DNA of 60,288 nt from Planctomycetia bacterium (GTDB lineage: Bacteria; Planctomycetota; Phycisphaerae; Phycisphaerales; SM1A02). Under the pieces are notes generated by a model, which had not been told where the DNA came from, did no database searches, and saw only the letters and a program-made list of their open reading frames with translations. This document shows positions 43,099-51,056 of this stretch, piece by piece. The position numbers were made by a program, and so were the translations under genes. The stretch lies in assembly GCA_005799495.1 (NCBI GenBank), contig SYGP01000004.1, positions 1 to 60,288 of the forward strand. Direction: 5' to 3'. The number at the start of each line of letters is the position of its first letter. Position 1 is the stretch's first letter.

Positions 43099-44062
43099 TG
43101 CCGAGCCGCTGCGGCGCGGTTCGCGCGTCGCGCCCTCTTTGCAATGTCGAAGCGTGCCAGTCGCGGCCGCGCTTCTTGCCGCGATGGGTTCCACCGCGCT
43201 CGCATGGACCAGTCAGGATGCCCTGCGCGATGCCCAAGGGGGGAACATGCGAAAGGTTCCCGTGAAGCCAGCGGTCCAGCAGCCGCAAGCGTGGCGGGGC
43301 GATGTGATGGGGCAGCCCGTCACGCCGGCTCCCGAGGTGCTTCGCCTGTGGTCGCCAGAAGTGCTCTCGTCCGTGAAAGTATCGGGGAAGGTTCGGGCTG
43401 CGGTTGCCGCCCTGGACTCCTCGGTGTTCAACGAGCGCAGTGAGGCGAGCCGCGTTCTGACGGACGCATCCGTGGCGCCGGAGCAACTCTTCGCCGTGCT
43501 CGACCGCGAGACACTCAGTACGGAACAGCGTGAGCGCCTGCTTGGCGTCGTGCGCGAGAAGGTGATTGCCCTGCCTCGCGGTGCGCTGGGGATCCGAATG
43601 CAACCGAGTGGTGATCCGCAGCGACCTGGTGTCGAGATCATCATGCTGCTTCCCGGCATGCCTGCAAGCACGGTGCTGAAGGTGGGCGACCGCATCGAAG
43701 AGATCGATGGAAAGCCCATCACCAACTCCAATGATCTGGTGGACCTCATCCAGTCGCGCTTGCCGGGGGAGAGCGTGAAGCTCCGCGTGGCGCGCCCGGA
43801 GCGTGATGAGCGCGGGCGACCGAAACTCGATGGTCAAGGGGGCTTCGTCGAGCAGCGCATGCATGTCGATATGCAACTGACGACTGCAGCCGATTTGGAC
43901 AAGTTCGAGGGGCAGTTTCCGTCGATGTCTCGGAGTCTCGTCTTGGAGCGGCGCCTGCTCGCCCTGCAGCAGGCGGAGGAGCGATTTGCCCCCAAGCCGA
44001 TCGCAGTCCTCAGGCGCGGCGGCGAAATGCCCAACGAGCCCGACGTGCCGGGCGCACCGTGA
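43088..44062 (+). CDS. PDZ-domain protein, probably exported
   Basis: 324 aa. A hydrophobic stretch at residues ~24-40 (VPVAAALLAAMGSTALAW) after a basic N-terminus looks like a signal peptide. Residues ~168-255 form a PDZ domain of the HtrA/DegS type: GALGIRMQP, GVEIIMLLPGMPASTVLKVG, DRIEEIDGKPI and a final beta strand. There is no protease domain, so it probably binds C-terminal peptides or acts as an adaptor. Last gene of the tpiA-secG-yicC unit, overlapping yicC by 11 bp. A hairpin without T-run (GGCGCAT/ATGCGCC, 44081..44100) follows. Confidence 0.85.
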   Translation: MSNDAEPLRRGSRVAPSLQCRSVPVAAALLAAMGSTALAWTSQDALRDAQGGNMRKVPVKPAVQQPQAWRGDVMGQPVTPAPEVLRLWSPEVLSSVKVSGKVRAAVAALDSSVFNERSEASRVLTDASVAPEQLFAVLDRETLSTEQRERLLGVVREKVIALPRGALGIRMQPSGDPQRPGVEIIMLLPGMPASTVLKVGDRIEEIDGKPITNSNDLVDLIQSRLPGESVKLRVARPERDERGRPKLDGQGGFVEQRMHVDMQLTTAADLDKFEGQFPSMSRSLVLERRLLALQQAEERFAPKPIAVLRRGGEMPNEPDVPGAP

Positions 44063-44120
44063 TGGTGGCGCGCAGGGCAGGGCGCATGCAGGAATGCGCC
44101 GATGCAAACAGGTCGGTCGT

Positions 44121-44747
44121 TCAGTTCGCGGCAGCCGCGGGTTGGTTGAAGTGCGCGTCCTGAACGGGCACGACGACTTCGAGGACGCGCATGAAGACCT
44201 GCGCTGGTGAACCCACCGCATCGATGTTCACCACGATCGATGAGTGATAGAAGTCAAGGACTGGGTGTGTTTCCTGGTGATAGACCTCGAAGCGGTGGCG
44301 AATGACCTTGTCATCCGCGTCATCCATCCTGTTTTCCTTGAGTGCGCGGCGCCGCATCCGTTGCATCATCGCTTCTTCATCGCCGCAGGAGAGGTGAATG
44401 ACCTTGAGGACATCCAGGGACTTGTGCAGCGCCTTTGCCTGCGCGACATTGCGTGGGATGCCATCGAGCACCAGCAGATCCTGCTTTGGTTTGAACAGGC
44501 TGAGCACCGTCTGCGCGTGCATGTTCTGCCGCCACATTTCAATCGTCAGCTCATCGGGGACGAGTTCGCCTCGCGAGGAGTAGGCGAGGAACTGTTTGCC
44601 AAGCTCGCTCGTCATGTCGAGCGATCGGAACACATCGCCGCACGCGAGATGAAAGAAGCCGGGAATCCTGCCGAGGATCTTGCCCTGTGTTCCCTTGCCG
44701 ACGCCAGGTGCGCCAAAGAGCAACACGGACTTGTAGCGGTCGGTCAT
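44121..44747 (-). CDS. adk: Adenylate kinase-family nucleoside monophosphate kinase
   Basis: 208 aa. P-loop GAPGVGKGT at 12-20; then LACGDVFRS and SRGELVPDEL of the NMP-binding region, and DGIPRNVAQA, the counterpart of DGFPRT. RRRALKENRMDDADDKVIRHRFEVYHQET is the short LID and following helix, with no zinc-finger Cys. It converts AMP and ATP to 2 ADP. The C-terminal ~30 residues (HSSIVVNIDAVG...) continue the family's last strand and helix. GGAG before ATG 44747 gives a leadered start; a TACCAT ~22 nt upstream may be the -10. Confidence 0.9.
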   Translation of the reverse strand: MTDRYKSVLLFGAPGVGKGTQGKILGRIPGFFHLACGDVFRSLDMTSELGKQFLAYSSRGELVPDELTIEMWRQNMHAQTVLSLFKPKQDLLVLDGIPRNVAQAKALHKSLDVLKVIHLSCGDEEAMMQRMRRRALKENRMDDADDKVIRHRFEVYHQETHPVLDFYHSSIVVNIDAVGSPAQVFMRVLEVVVPVQDAHFNQPAAAAN

Positions 44748-44844
44748 GGGGGAATCTCCTTCACGCTCGATGGTAACCCACGAAGGATGCGATGCAGGCG
44801 CGCGCTCCGCCCACCAAGGCGCGCCCCCGACGGCACGATCCGCG

Positions 44845-44850
44845 TAGTCT
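44845..44850 (+). promoter_or_regulatory. -10 hexamer TAGTCT, leaderless spacing (recJ)
   Basis: TAGTCT ends 7 nt before ATG 44858. The same hexamer is used at 2784. Confidence 0.5.
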
Positions 44851-44857
44851 CCCTTCC

Positions 44858-46606
44858 ATGCAAGGTTGGCTGAAGCGGTGGATTCTGCCCGAGGGTCCAG
44901 CGGATCGGCCAACGCGGGGCACACTCGTGCAGCGTGTCGCTGCAGCGCGCGGGATCGCTGCCGATGCGCTTGCTGGATTCACGGCGCCCACCTTCGATCA
45001 GTTGAAGCCACCCGGCGATCTCTTTGGTGCGGTCGAAGTCGGAGGGAGACTTTCCGCTGCCGTGCGCGCGGGCAAACGCATCGCGATCTTCGGCGACTAC
45101 GACGCGGACGGCATGTGCGCGGCCGCGATCTTGGTGCACCTGATCCGTCACGTGCAGGGTGGTCAGGCGCCGCGCGTGTTCATCCCGCAACGCGCGACGG
45201 AGGGATACGGGCTTTCGATGGAGTCGGTCCGTCAGCTCGCGGTCGACGGCGCGCAGGTACTCGTGAGCGTGGACTGCGGGATCACGGCGCTCGACGAGGT
45301 TGCCTTGGCGCGAGATCTGGGAGTTGAGGTGCTCATCACGGATCACCATGCCATGCGGAGTGATGGTCGATTGCCCAATGCACACGCGATCGCACATCCC
45401 GCATTCGGTGGTGGAGATGGAACGCTCTGCGGGGCCGCAGTCGCATGGAAAGTGGGGCTGGCATTCTGCCGCGCGTGGTGCGGTACCGATCATGTGACTC
45501 CGGAACTGCGTGAACTTCTCGTCGAAACGCTTGCGCTCGCGGCATTCGGGACGGTGGCGGACATCGTGCCGCTCGTCGGCGAGAACCGTGTCATCACCAG
45601 ACTTGGCATGGCGCGGATCGCGCGCAGTGGCTTGCCCGGGCTGCGCGCACTCGCAGAGCAGGCAGGGATCGGGCCGAAGGACCGCGTGGACAGTGAGCGA
45701 ATTTCCTTCGGCCTCGCACCGATCTTGAACGCCTGCGGTCGACTCGGGAGCGCGATGGACGGCATGCAACTTCTTGCACTGCCGCACACGGTCGATGGAA
45801 CGGATGCATCCCACGAACGCGAGGCTGTGCAGTGGGTGCAGCGATTTGCCGCGCTGAATGAGCGGCGCAAGGCGGAAGAGCGAGAGATCTTCGAGCAAGC
45901 CCTCGAACGGCAGGAGGAGGGGCTGGGCGCGGCACGCGGAGCATGCGTGCTGGCGGATCCGATGTGGTCGCGTGGCATCGTGGGTACCGCCTGTGCGCGG
46001 CTCGCCGATCGCCTGCATGTTCCAGTGGTGCTCATGCAATCGGGCGGAGGGACGGCACATGGCTCCGCGCGAAGCATCGACGGGTACTCGATCCTGGGCG
46101 GACTGGAAGCGTGTGCCGAGCATCTGGAACGCTTCGGCGGGCATGCAGCTGCCGCTGGTGTCGCCGTTGCTGAGGGAAATGTGACCGCATTCCGTGAGGC
46201 ACTGTCTGCGCACGCCGCCGCACACCGCCCACCGAACGCAGGTCCATCGGTGCGCGCGGATGTGAAGCTCGTGGGAGGTGACATTTCGGCGGAGTCGTTC
46301 GCGGCGGTGCAGGCGCTCGGTCCGTTTGGTCGTGGATTCCCATCGCCGACCGTCTGGGCGCAGGATGCCGTCATCACTTCCACGCCGCGCGTCTTCGGCA
46401 AGGACCGTGACCACATCAGTTTCTTCGTGCGTCTCGGCGACCTGCCGACGGCAGAACTCTCCTGCATCTGGTGGCGGCAAGCCTCGCAGTCGCCGAGGCT
46501 GACGCGTGGGCTTGGCGTTCAGATCATCGGTTCGCCGCAGGTGGATTCGTGGAGTGGGCGCCATCGCCCTGCGCTGCAGGTGGCGGATGTCGCAGACTGC
46601 GCGTGA
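44858..46606 (+). CDS. recJ: Single-stranded-DNA-specific exonuclease RecJ
   Basis: 582 aa, the usual size. DHH-family motifs: FGDYDADGM (Asp80, Asp82, Asp84 region), VSVDCGIT, ITDHHAM (DHH 162-164), then the DHHA1 part with GGHAAAAGV and a C-terminal OB-like domain. It degrades ssDNA 5' to 3' in RecF-pathway recombination, base-excision and mismatch repair. Start at 44858 is supported by a leaderless-type hexamer. It diverges from adk (110 bp) and converges on the pyrophosphorylase gene. Confidence 0.96.
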   Translation: MQGWLKRWILPEGPADRPTRGTLVQRVAAARGIAADALAGFTAPTFDQLKPPGDLFGAVEVGGRLSAAVRAGKRIAIFGDYDADGMCAAAILVHLIRHVQGGQAPRVFIPQRATEGYGLSMESVRQLAVDGAQVLVSVDCGITALDEVALARDLGVEVLITDHHAMRSDGRLPNAHAIAHPAFGGGDGTLCGAAVAWKVGLAFCRAWCGTDHVTPELRELLVETLALAAFGTVADIVPLVGENRVITRLGMARIARSGLPGLRALAEQAGIGPKDRVDSERISFGLAPILNACGRLGSAMDGMQLLALPHTVDGTDASHEREAVQWVQRFAALNERRKAEEREIFEQALERQEEGLGAARGACVLADPMWSRGIVGTACARLADRLHVPVVLMQSGGGTAHGSARSIDGYSILGGLEACAEHLERFGGHAAAAGVAVAEGNVTAFREALSAHAAAHRPPNAGPSVRADVKLVGGDISAESFAAVQALGPFGRGFPSPTVWAQDAVITSTPRVFGKDRDHISFFVRLGDLPTAELSCIWWRQASQSPRLTRGLGVQIIGSPQVDSWSGRHRPALQVADVADCA

Positions 46607-46624
46607 TCGGGCGTCTGCACAGAA

Positions 46625-48058
46625 TCAGAGTGTGAGGCGTTCTCCGGCGCCCACCTGCGCGGGAAGCGAGGTGCACTTCGCAAGCGCTGCAGCATCGAGC
46701 GCGGTGCGGGGCGAAAGCTCGATCTCGGCGAGGCAGCGACCCGTCGCGGCATCGCGCGCAACCTGCACACCACAGGCCTCGAGCCAGCGTGCGGCGCGTT
46801 CCGTCTGCAGAGCGTTGCTCGTGGCGGGGGAGTCGTCGCCGACCGCATTCTTGATCGGTGCAAACTCCTCGACTCGCGTGGTCTGTGCAACCAGCGCGCG
46901 CTGCGCTGCAGGCACCGTATCGAAGATGAACGACTCCATCTTGATCGCGTTCGGTTCCGTCGGCACGGTGTGAACGCCCGTCTCGGGATCGATGCACGGC
47001 ACCTTCTTCCGCGCACGGTGCAGGGGCAGGCCATGTCCCTCACGAACAAGCCGTTGCAGGAATGGAACGCCAAAGACATGCACGGCAATCGAACCTGCAC
47101 GGTGGAGCAGCGCGCCGTCTGCATCGCACAGCTCGGTCATCTCACGCGGCATGTCGCTGTACTCCATCACGAAGCGCGAGCCGCCGCGCTGACAGAACAC
47201 GCCCACCTTCTCGGCGGCGGATGCCTTGGCGACCACCTTGCTCGACACCTCCGCCGAACTCTCGGGGTGGGCATGGTGGAGACCGATGAACAGTGCATCG
47301 ATGGGTTTGCACAGCGGATTGTCCACTTGAAAGTAAGAGAGCGTGTCGATGCCCTCGCGTGCGAGTCGATCGAGCCATCCACCCTGATCGAGTGCGCGCA
47401 GCGCGCCTCCGTGCCCATCGGGATTGAGGGCGATTGCGCCCTCGCTCGCAAGCAGCACGCGCCCATGCCAGTCGAGCGATGGCAGCGTTCCCTGCATGAT
47501 CAGGTGAACGCTCCCCGCACCGAGTCCGAACCAGTCATGGGCTGCGAAGAAGCGGCCCGTTTCCGCATGGTTCAGGGGGCTCGTCATGATGAGCCACGGA
47601 ATCCGTGCGGACCAGCGCGCGCGCGCAGCGCCGATCGACTCGGCGAAGACCTCGAAGAGCGACTTCCGCAGGATTGGCGTGGCGGGGAAGGTGCCCTTGG
47701 GTGAGTCGGAGCCGAGGCGCGTTCCCTGACCGCCCGCCACCGTGAACGCCGCCACACGATTGGCCGCGATCACGGCGGATCCTTCTCGCACGAAACGCTC
47801 CGAATCCACCTGGTCCATCACGACTGGAGTCACGGGCAGGATGCCGTGTGCATCCTGCTTCGCGTCCGCGCTGCGGTCGGCGAATGCGCGCTGCAGCATC
47901 TCCAGTGGAAGCGCATCGATCTCGTCGAGCAGCCCGCTGCGTGCCGCATCGTTCAGGCGATCCCAGAAGTGCAGCAGGTGCTGTTGCCCGTATGCGCGAA
48001 GGCGCTCGGCGGCAGCGCTGCGGCGTTCGTCGAGTGATGGTTGCTGCGCTGTCGCCAC
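46625..48058 (-). CDS. UDP-sugar pyrophosphorylase (UDP-GlcNAc/UDP-Glc type, UAP family)
   Basis: 477 aa. The nucleotide-binding loop VAGGQGTRLGSDSPKGTFP matches eukaryote-type UAP1/UDPGP enzymes rather than bacterial GlmU or GalU. Later blocks MTSPLNHAETGRFF, LNPDGHGGALRAL, YFQVDNPLCKPID and SVHVFGVPFL-like IAVHVFGVPFLQR are also family-typical. It forms UDP-N-acetylhexosamine or UDP-glucose from UTP and the sugar 1-phosphate; which sugar cannot be decided. GTG start, 26 bp after phoU on the same strand with no promoter between, so co-transcribed with phoU. Confidence 0.9.
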   Translation of the reverse strand: MATAQQPSLDERRSAAAERLRAYGQQHLLHFWDRLNDAARSGLLDEIDALPLEMLQRAFADRSADAKQDAHGILPVTPVVMDQVDSERFVREGSAVIAANRVAAFTVAGGQGTRLGSDSPKGTFPATPILRKSLFEVFAESIGAARARWSARIPWLIMTSPLNHAETGRFFAAHDWFGLGAGSVHLIMQGTLPSLDWHGRVLLASEGAIALNPDGHGGALRALDQGGWLDRLAREGIDTLSYFQVDNPLCKPIDALFIGLHHAHPESSAEVSSKVVAKASAAEKVGVFCQRGGSRFVMEYSDMPREMTELCDADGALLHRAGSIAVHVFGVPFLQRLVREGHGLPLHRARKKVPCIDPETGVHTVPTEPNAIKMESFIFDTVPAAQRALVAQTTRVEEFAPIKNAVGDDSPATSNALQTERAARWLEACGVQVARDAATGRCLAEIELSPRTALDAAALAKCTSLPAQVGAGERLTL

Positions 48059-48084
48059 GGCAGAGGAGTCTTCACCCGAGGTGG

Positions 48085-48768
48085 CTACTGCACCTTCGGA
48101 ACAGTGGGGGCCGACCAGCCTTCGGGTCGGTGGCGCACGATCTTCCCTGTCCGCAGGTAGATCGTCTGCTCACAGATGTTCGTGCAGTGATCTGCGATGC
48201 GTTCCATGTTTCGCGCTGCCGTGGTGATGCGAAAGGCGAAGTGAACGCTGATGCTGCCGAGCGCGACCTGCTCCTGCGCTTGCAGCAGCAGTTCGTTTCG
48301 GAAGCGATCGACGGTGTCGTCAAAGAGGAGCACTTGGCGAGCCAGTTCAGGGTCGTTGTCCACCAACGCGCGGTGGCTGTCGCGCAGCATCCCGAGCACA
48401 CTGTTCGCCATCACGCGGAAAGTGGGTGGCATGGACTCTGCAGGCTTCAGATGCCCGACGACCTGTTCCGCGATGTTGACGCCGCAGTCGGCAATGCGTT
48501 CGAGTTCGTTGTTGACTTTGACCAGTGTCAGCACTTCACGGATGGCGTGCTCATCGGTCTGTCCCATCGCAAGGATCGGGATCGACTGCCGCTCAATCGC
48601 CACATCCACCGTGTCGATTTCATCGTCCAGGGCGATGACCTGCGCTGCCTTCATCTCGTTGTGATCGAAGTACGCCTCGACCGCCAGTGTGACAAGCCGC
48701 AGCACACTGCCACCTTGTGCGGCCAGCAGGCACGTGAGTTCCATGAGCTTCGACTCGAACGATGCCAT
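48085..48768 (-). CDS. phoU: PhoU-family phosphate regulator
   Basis: 227 aa with two three-helix PhoU repeats, each holding a metal-binding E/DxxxD-type core: ERIADCGVNIAEQV (about residue 90) and ERIADHCTNICEQT (about 191). PhoU restrains the PhoR-PhoB system through the Pst transporter and affects polyphosphate. No pst genes are nearby, but ppk1 is ~4 kb away. TATCCT 6 nt upstream of ATG 48768 overlaps the pdxJ -10. Confidence 0.95.
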   Translation of the reverse strand: MASFESKLMELTCLLAAQGGSVLRLVTLAVEAYFDHNEMKAAQVIALDDEIDTVDVAIERQSIPILAMGQTDEHAIREVLTLVKVNNELERIADCGVNIAEQVVGHLKPAESMPPTFRVMANSVLGMLRDSHRALVDNDPELARQVLLFDDTVDRFRNELLLQAQEQVALGSISVHFAFRITTAARNMERIADHCTNICEQTIYLRTGKIVRHRPEGWSAPTVPKVQ

Positions 48769-48773
48769 CGTCC

Positions 48774-48780
48774 TAGGATA
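48774..48780. promoter_or_regulatory. Shared symmetric -10 element for phoU and pdxJ
   Basis: Reading right, TAGGAT (48774..48779) ends 6 nt before GTG 48786. Reading left, TATCCT (48775..48780) ends 6 nt before ATG 48768. The two hexamers share five base pairs within the palindrome TCCTAGGA, and the start codons are only 17 bp apart, so one element appears to serve both genes. Confidence 0.6.
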
Positions 48781-48785
48781 ACCCC

Positions 48786-49517
48786 GTGGCGAGATTGAGC
48801 GTCAACATTGATCATGTCGCGACCATTCGTCAGGCGCGTCGTACATGGGAGCCCGATCCGGTCTTCGCCGCAGCGGAGGCCGTGGCGGGTGGTGCCCACG
48901 GCATCACCGTGCATCTGCGCGAGGATCGCCGCCATGTTCAAGATGCGGATGTGGAACGCCTTCGCGCATCGCTGACGGTTCCCCTGAACTTGGAGATGGC
49001 GCCGACGGCCGCCATGGTGGCCATCGCGCTCGCCACGCGTCCCGAAACGGTCATGCTCGTACCCGAGGGGCGCAACGAAGTGACCACGGAAGGGGGGCTC
49101 GATGTGTTCGGGCTGCAGGAGCGGCTCCGAGCCGTGATCGATCCGCTGCGCGGTGCGGGCATCCCCGTGAGCGTGTTCATCGATGCCGAGGAGCGGCAGG
49201 TTGCGGCAGCAGCCCAGCTCGGCGTTGCGATTTGCGAGGTGCACACAGGTCCCTACGCCCACGCGTTCCACGATGAGGGGAAACTCGGTCCGCGTGCGAC
49301 CGCCGCGCTGCGCGATGTGCAGCGAACGGGGGATCAGATCATTGCGGCAGGCATGCGATTCAACGCGGGGCATGCGCTTCACCTGGAAAATGTCGCGCCG
49401 ATCGCGCGCTGTCCCGGGGTGTGGGAACTGCACATCGGTCACGCCATCATCAGCCGCGCTGTGTTTGTCGGGCTGCGCGCAGCGGTCGCCGAGATGCGCG
49501 AGTGCTGCGCGGACTGA
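48786..49517 (+). CDS. pdxJ: Pyridoxine 5'-phosphate synthase
   Basis: 243 aa. The N-terminus LSVNIDHVATIRQARRTWEPDP is diagnostic, followed by GITVHLREDRRHV, NLEMAPT, VPEGRNEVTTEGGLDV and GHALHLENV. It condenses 1-deoxyxylulose 5-phosphate with 3-amino-2-oxopropyl phosphate to make PNP, the DXP-dependent vitamin B6 route. SerC, also in this window, is needed in that route in gammaproteobacteria. GTG start with a leaderless-type hexamer. Confidence 0.97.
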   Translation: MARLSVNIDHVATIRQARRTWEPDPVFAAAEAVAGGAHGITVHLREDRRHVQDADVERLRASLTVPLNLEMAPTAAMVAIALATRPETVMLVPEGRNEVTTEGGLDVFGLQERLRAVIDPLRGAGIPVSVFIDAEERQVAAAAQLGVAICEVHTGPYAHAFHDEGKLGPRATAALRDVQRTGDQIIAAGMRFNAGHALHLENVAPIARCPGVWELHIGHAIISRAVFVGLRAAVAEMRECCAD

Positions 49518-49528
49518 ACGGCGCGGCG

Positions 49529-50095
49529 TCACCCCGCCCGAGCCGGGGTGCTCTCGACCACTCGGTGCACGGTGGGCTGCACGGAACAATCGATTTCTGC
49601 CATGAAGAACCCGCCTCGGTGGCGCTGCACATTGGGCCACATGACCATCTTGTCGGCATCAGGTATCGGAAGGTCTGCGACCTCCGCTTCGGGAACCCAG
49701 CGGAGTTCGCCCTCATCAAACGACATCCGCGTCACCAACTCGTGGTCGATCGCGTTCGTGGACTCGAAGAGGAAGATCAGCCAATGATGTTCGCCGAGGT
49801 AGGCGCGCTCGGAGATGATGCCCATCAGCCGGAGATCATCAGGCTGCAGCAGCACACCGGCTTCCTCGAATGTCTCACGCCGAGCGCATTCATGGGGTGA
49901 TTCACCTCGCTGCACTTCGATCTTCCCGCCGATCGCGGAGAAGCGGCCAATGTTCGGCGGCTTGCGCCGATGCAGCATCAACAGGCGCCCAGAAGCATCG
50001 AACAGGTACACCAGGACCGCGATGCGAAAGGGCAGTTCGGGCCAGTCCAGCAGCCGCTCGGTCGGATTGGGCTGAACACGGTCTGCACCGCTCAT
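49529..50095 (-). CDS. Nudix hydrolase
   Basis: 188 aa. The Nudix helix is ESPHECARRETFEEAGV (catalytic REtfEEaGv intact), but the preceding loop, GGKIEVQRGE, has two extra residues compared with the usual G-x5-E spacing. MLHRRKPPNIGRF and the YLFDASGRLLML strand resemble MutT/8-oxo-dGTP-type enzymes (NUDT1-like). It should hydrolyse a nucleoside diphosphate-X compound; the substrate is not determined. ATG 50095 overlaps the dapA stop (ATGA). Confidence 0.88.
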   Translation of the reverse strand: MSGADRVQPNPTERLLDWPELPFRIAVLVYLFDASGRLLMLHRRKPPNIGRFSAIGGKIEVQRGESPHECARRETFEEAGVLLQPDDLRLMGIISERAYLGEHHWLIFLFESTNAIDHELVTRMSFDEGELRWVPEAEVADLPIPDADKMVMWPNVQRHRGGFFMAEIDCSVQPTVHRVVESTPARAG

Positions 50096-51021
50096 GCGCG
50101 CGCCTCGACAGCTGCCGTCCGAAGTGGCGTGGCATCCACGGCGTGCAGATTCGCCACGCTCAGCAGCCGCGCAATCTCACTGCGTGTGGCATCCGATGCC
50201 GGCGCCAGTGGCAGACGCACCGCACCACTGTCGCGCCCCAGCTGATGCAGCGCTGCCTTCAGCGGGACGGGATTCACATCGAGCGAAAGCAGTCCGCGCG
50301 CGAGCGGATAGAGGGCATCGTGGAGACGCCGCATCTCGTGCAGCGAACCCTCGGCGATCGCAGCGCACAATGCCGCCACACGATCGGGCACCAGATTGGA
50401 TACCACACTGACGACGCCCTCCGCACCCACGGCGGCGAACGATGCAGTCAGGGAATCGTCGCCCGAGAGGATCGAGATGCCGCAGCGACGGCGAATATCG
50501 CTGGCGGAATCCATGGAACCCGTCGCTTCCTTGATCGCCACGATATTGGGATGCACACTCAGGCGTGCCACTGTTTCGGGTGTGATCGTCACAGCCGAGC
50601 GGCCTGGGATGTTGTAGAGCATGATGGGCAGCGGGCAGCTCTCGGCGATCATCATGAAGTGGCGATAGAGACCCTCCTGCGATGGCTTGTTGTAGTAGGG
50701 AGCGACTTGCAGCGAAGCGTCCGCACCGAGCCGATGCGCAAGACGATGCAAATGGATGGCGTGTGCGGTGGAGTTGCTGCCGGCGCCAGCGATGACTTGC
50801 AAGCCGAGGGGCCTGCCGATGCGAACGGCGCACTCCACCACCGATTCGTGCTCCGCTTCGGAGAGTGTCGGTGCCTCGCCCGTGGTGCCGCAGGGGACGA
50901 TCCCGCGCACACCACCTGCTGCTTGGAACTTCACCTGCTGTTCGAGTCGCGCAAGATCGATCCGCACGCCGTCGGCGCTGAAGGGTGTGACAAGAGCAGT
51001 GAATGCACCAAAGAAGTTCAT
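50092..51021 (-). CDS. dapA: 4-hydroxy-tetrahydrodipicolinate synthase
   Basis: 309 aa. Schiff-base Lys164 (VAIKEAT), Tyr136 (YNIPGR) and the Thr46-Thr47 pair (CGTTGEAPTL) are in place. It condenses pyruvate with aspartate semialdehyde, the first committed step to diaminopimelate and lysine. TAGCAT exactly 7 nt before ATG 51021 suggests its own leaderless promoter in the 35-bp gap after the phosphohexomutase gene. Coupled to the Nudix gene downstream. Confidence 0.95.
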   Translation of the reverse strand: MNFFGAFTALVTPFSADGVRIDLARLEQQVKFQAAGGVRGIVPCGTTGEAPTLSEAEHESVVECAVRIGRPLGLQVIAGAGSNSTAHAIHLHRLAHRLGADASLQVAPYYNKPSQEGLYRHFMMIAESCPLPIMLYNIPGRSAVTITPETVARLSVHPNIVAIKEATGSMDSASDIRRRCGISILSGDDSLTASFAAVGAEGVVSVVSNLVPDRVAALCAAIAEGSLHEMRRLHDALYPLARGLLSLDVNPVPLKAALHQLGRDSGAVRLPLAPASDATRSEIARLLSVANLHAVDATPLRTAAVEARA

Positions 51022-51028
51022 GCGATCG

Positions 51029-51034
51029 ATGCTA
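51029..51034 (-). promoter_or_regulatory. -10 hexamer TAGCAT, leaderless spacing (dapA)
   Basis: Minus-strand TAGCAT ends 7 nt before ATG 51021. Confidence 0.5.
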
Positions 51035-51056
51035 CGACAGGAAGGACATCGGCCGA

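Noticed and set aside
44081-44100. Hairpin GGCGCAT/ATGCGCC between the PDZ gene and adk as an intrinsic terminator
   Set aside because: The stem is only 7 bp and no T-run follows on either strand; kept only as a remark.
44744-46564. 606-codon minus-strand frame opposite recJ
   Set aside because: recJ has DHH motifs and family length; the opposite frame has none.
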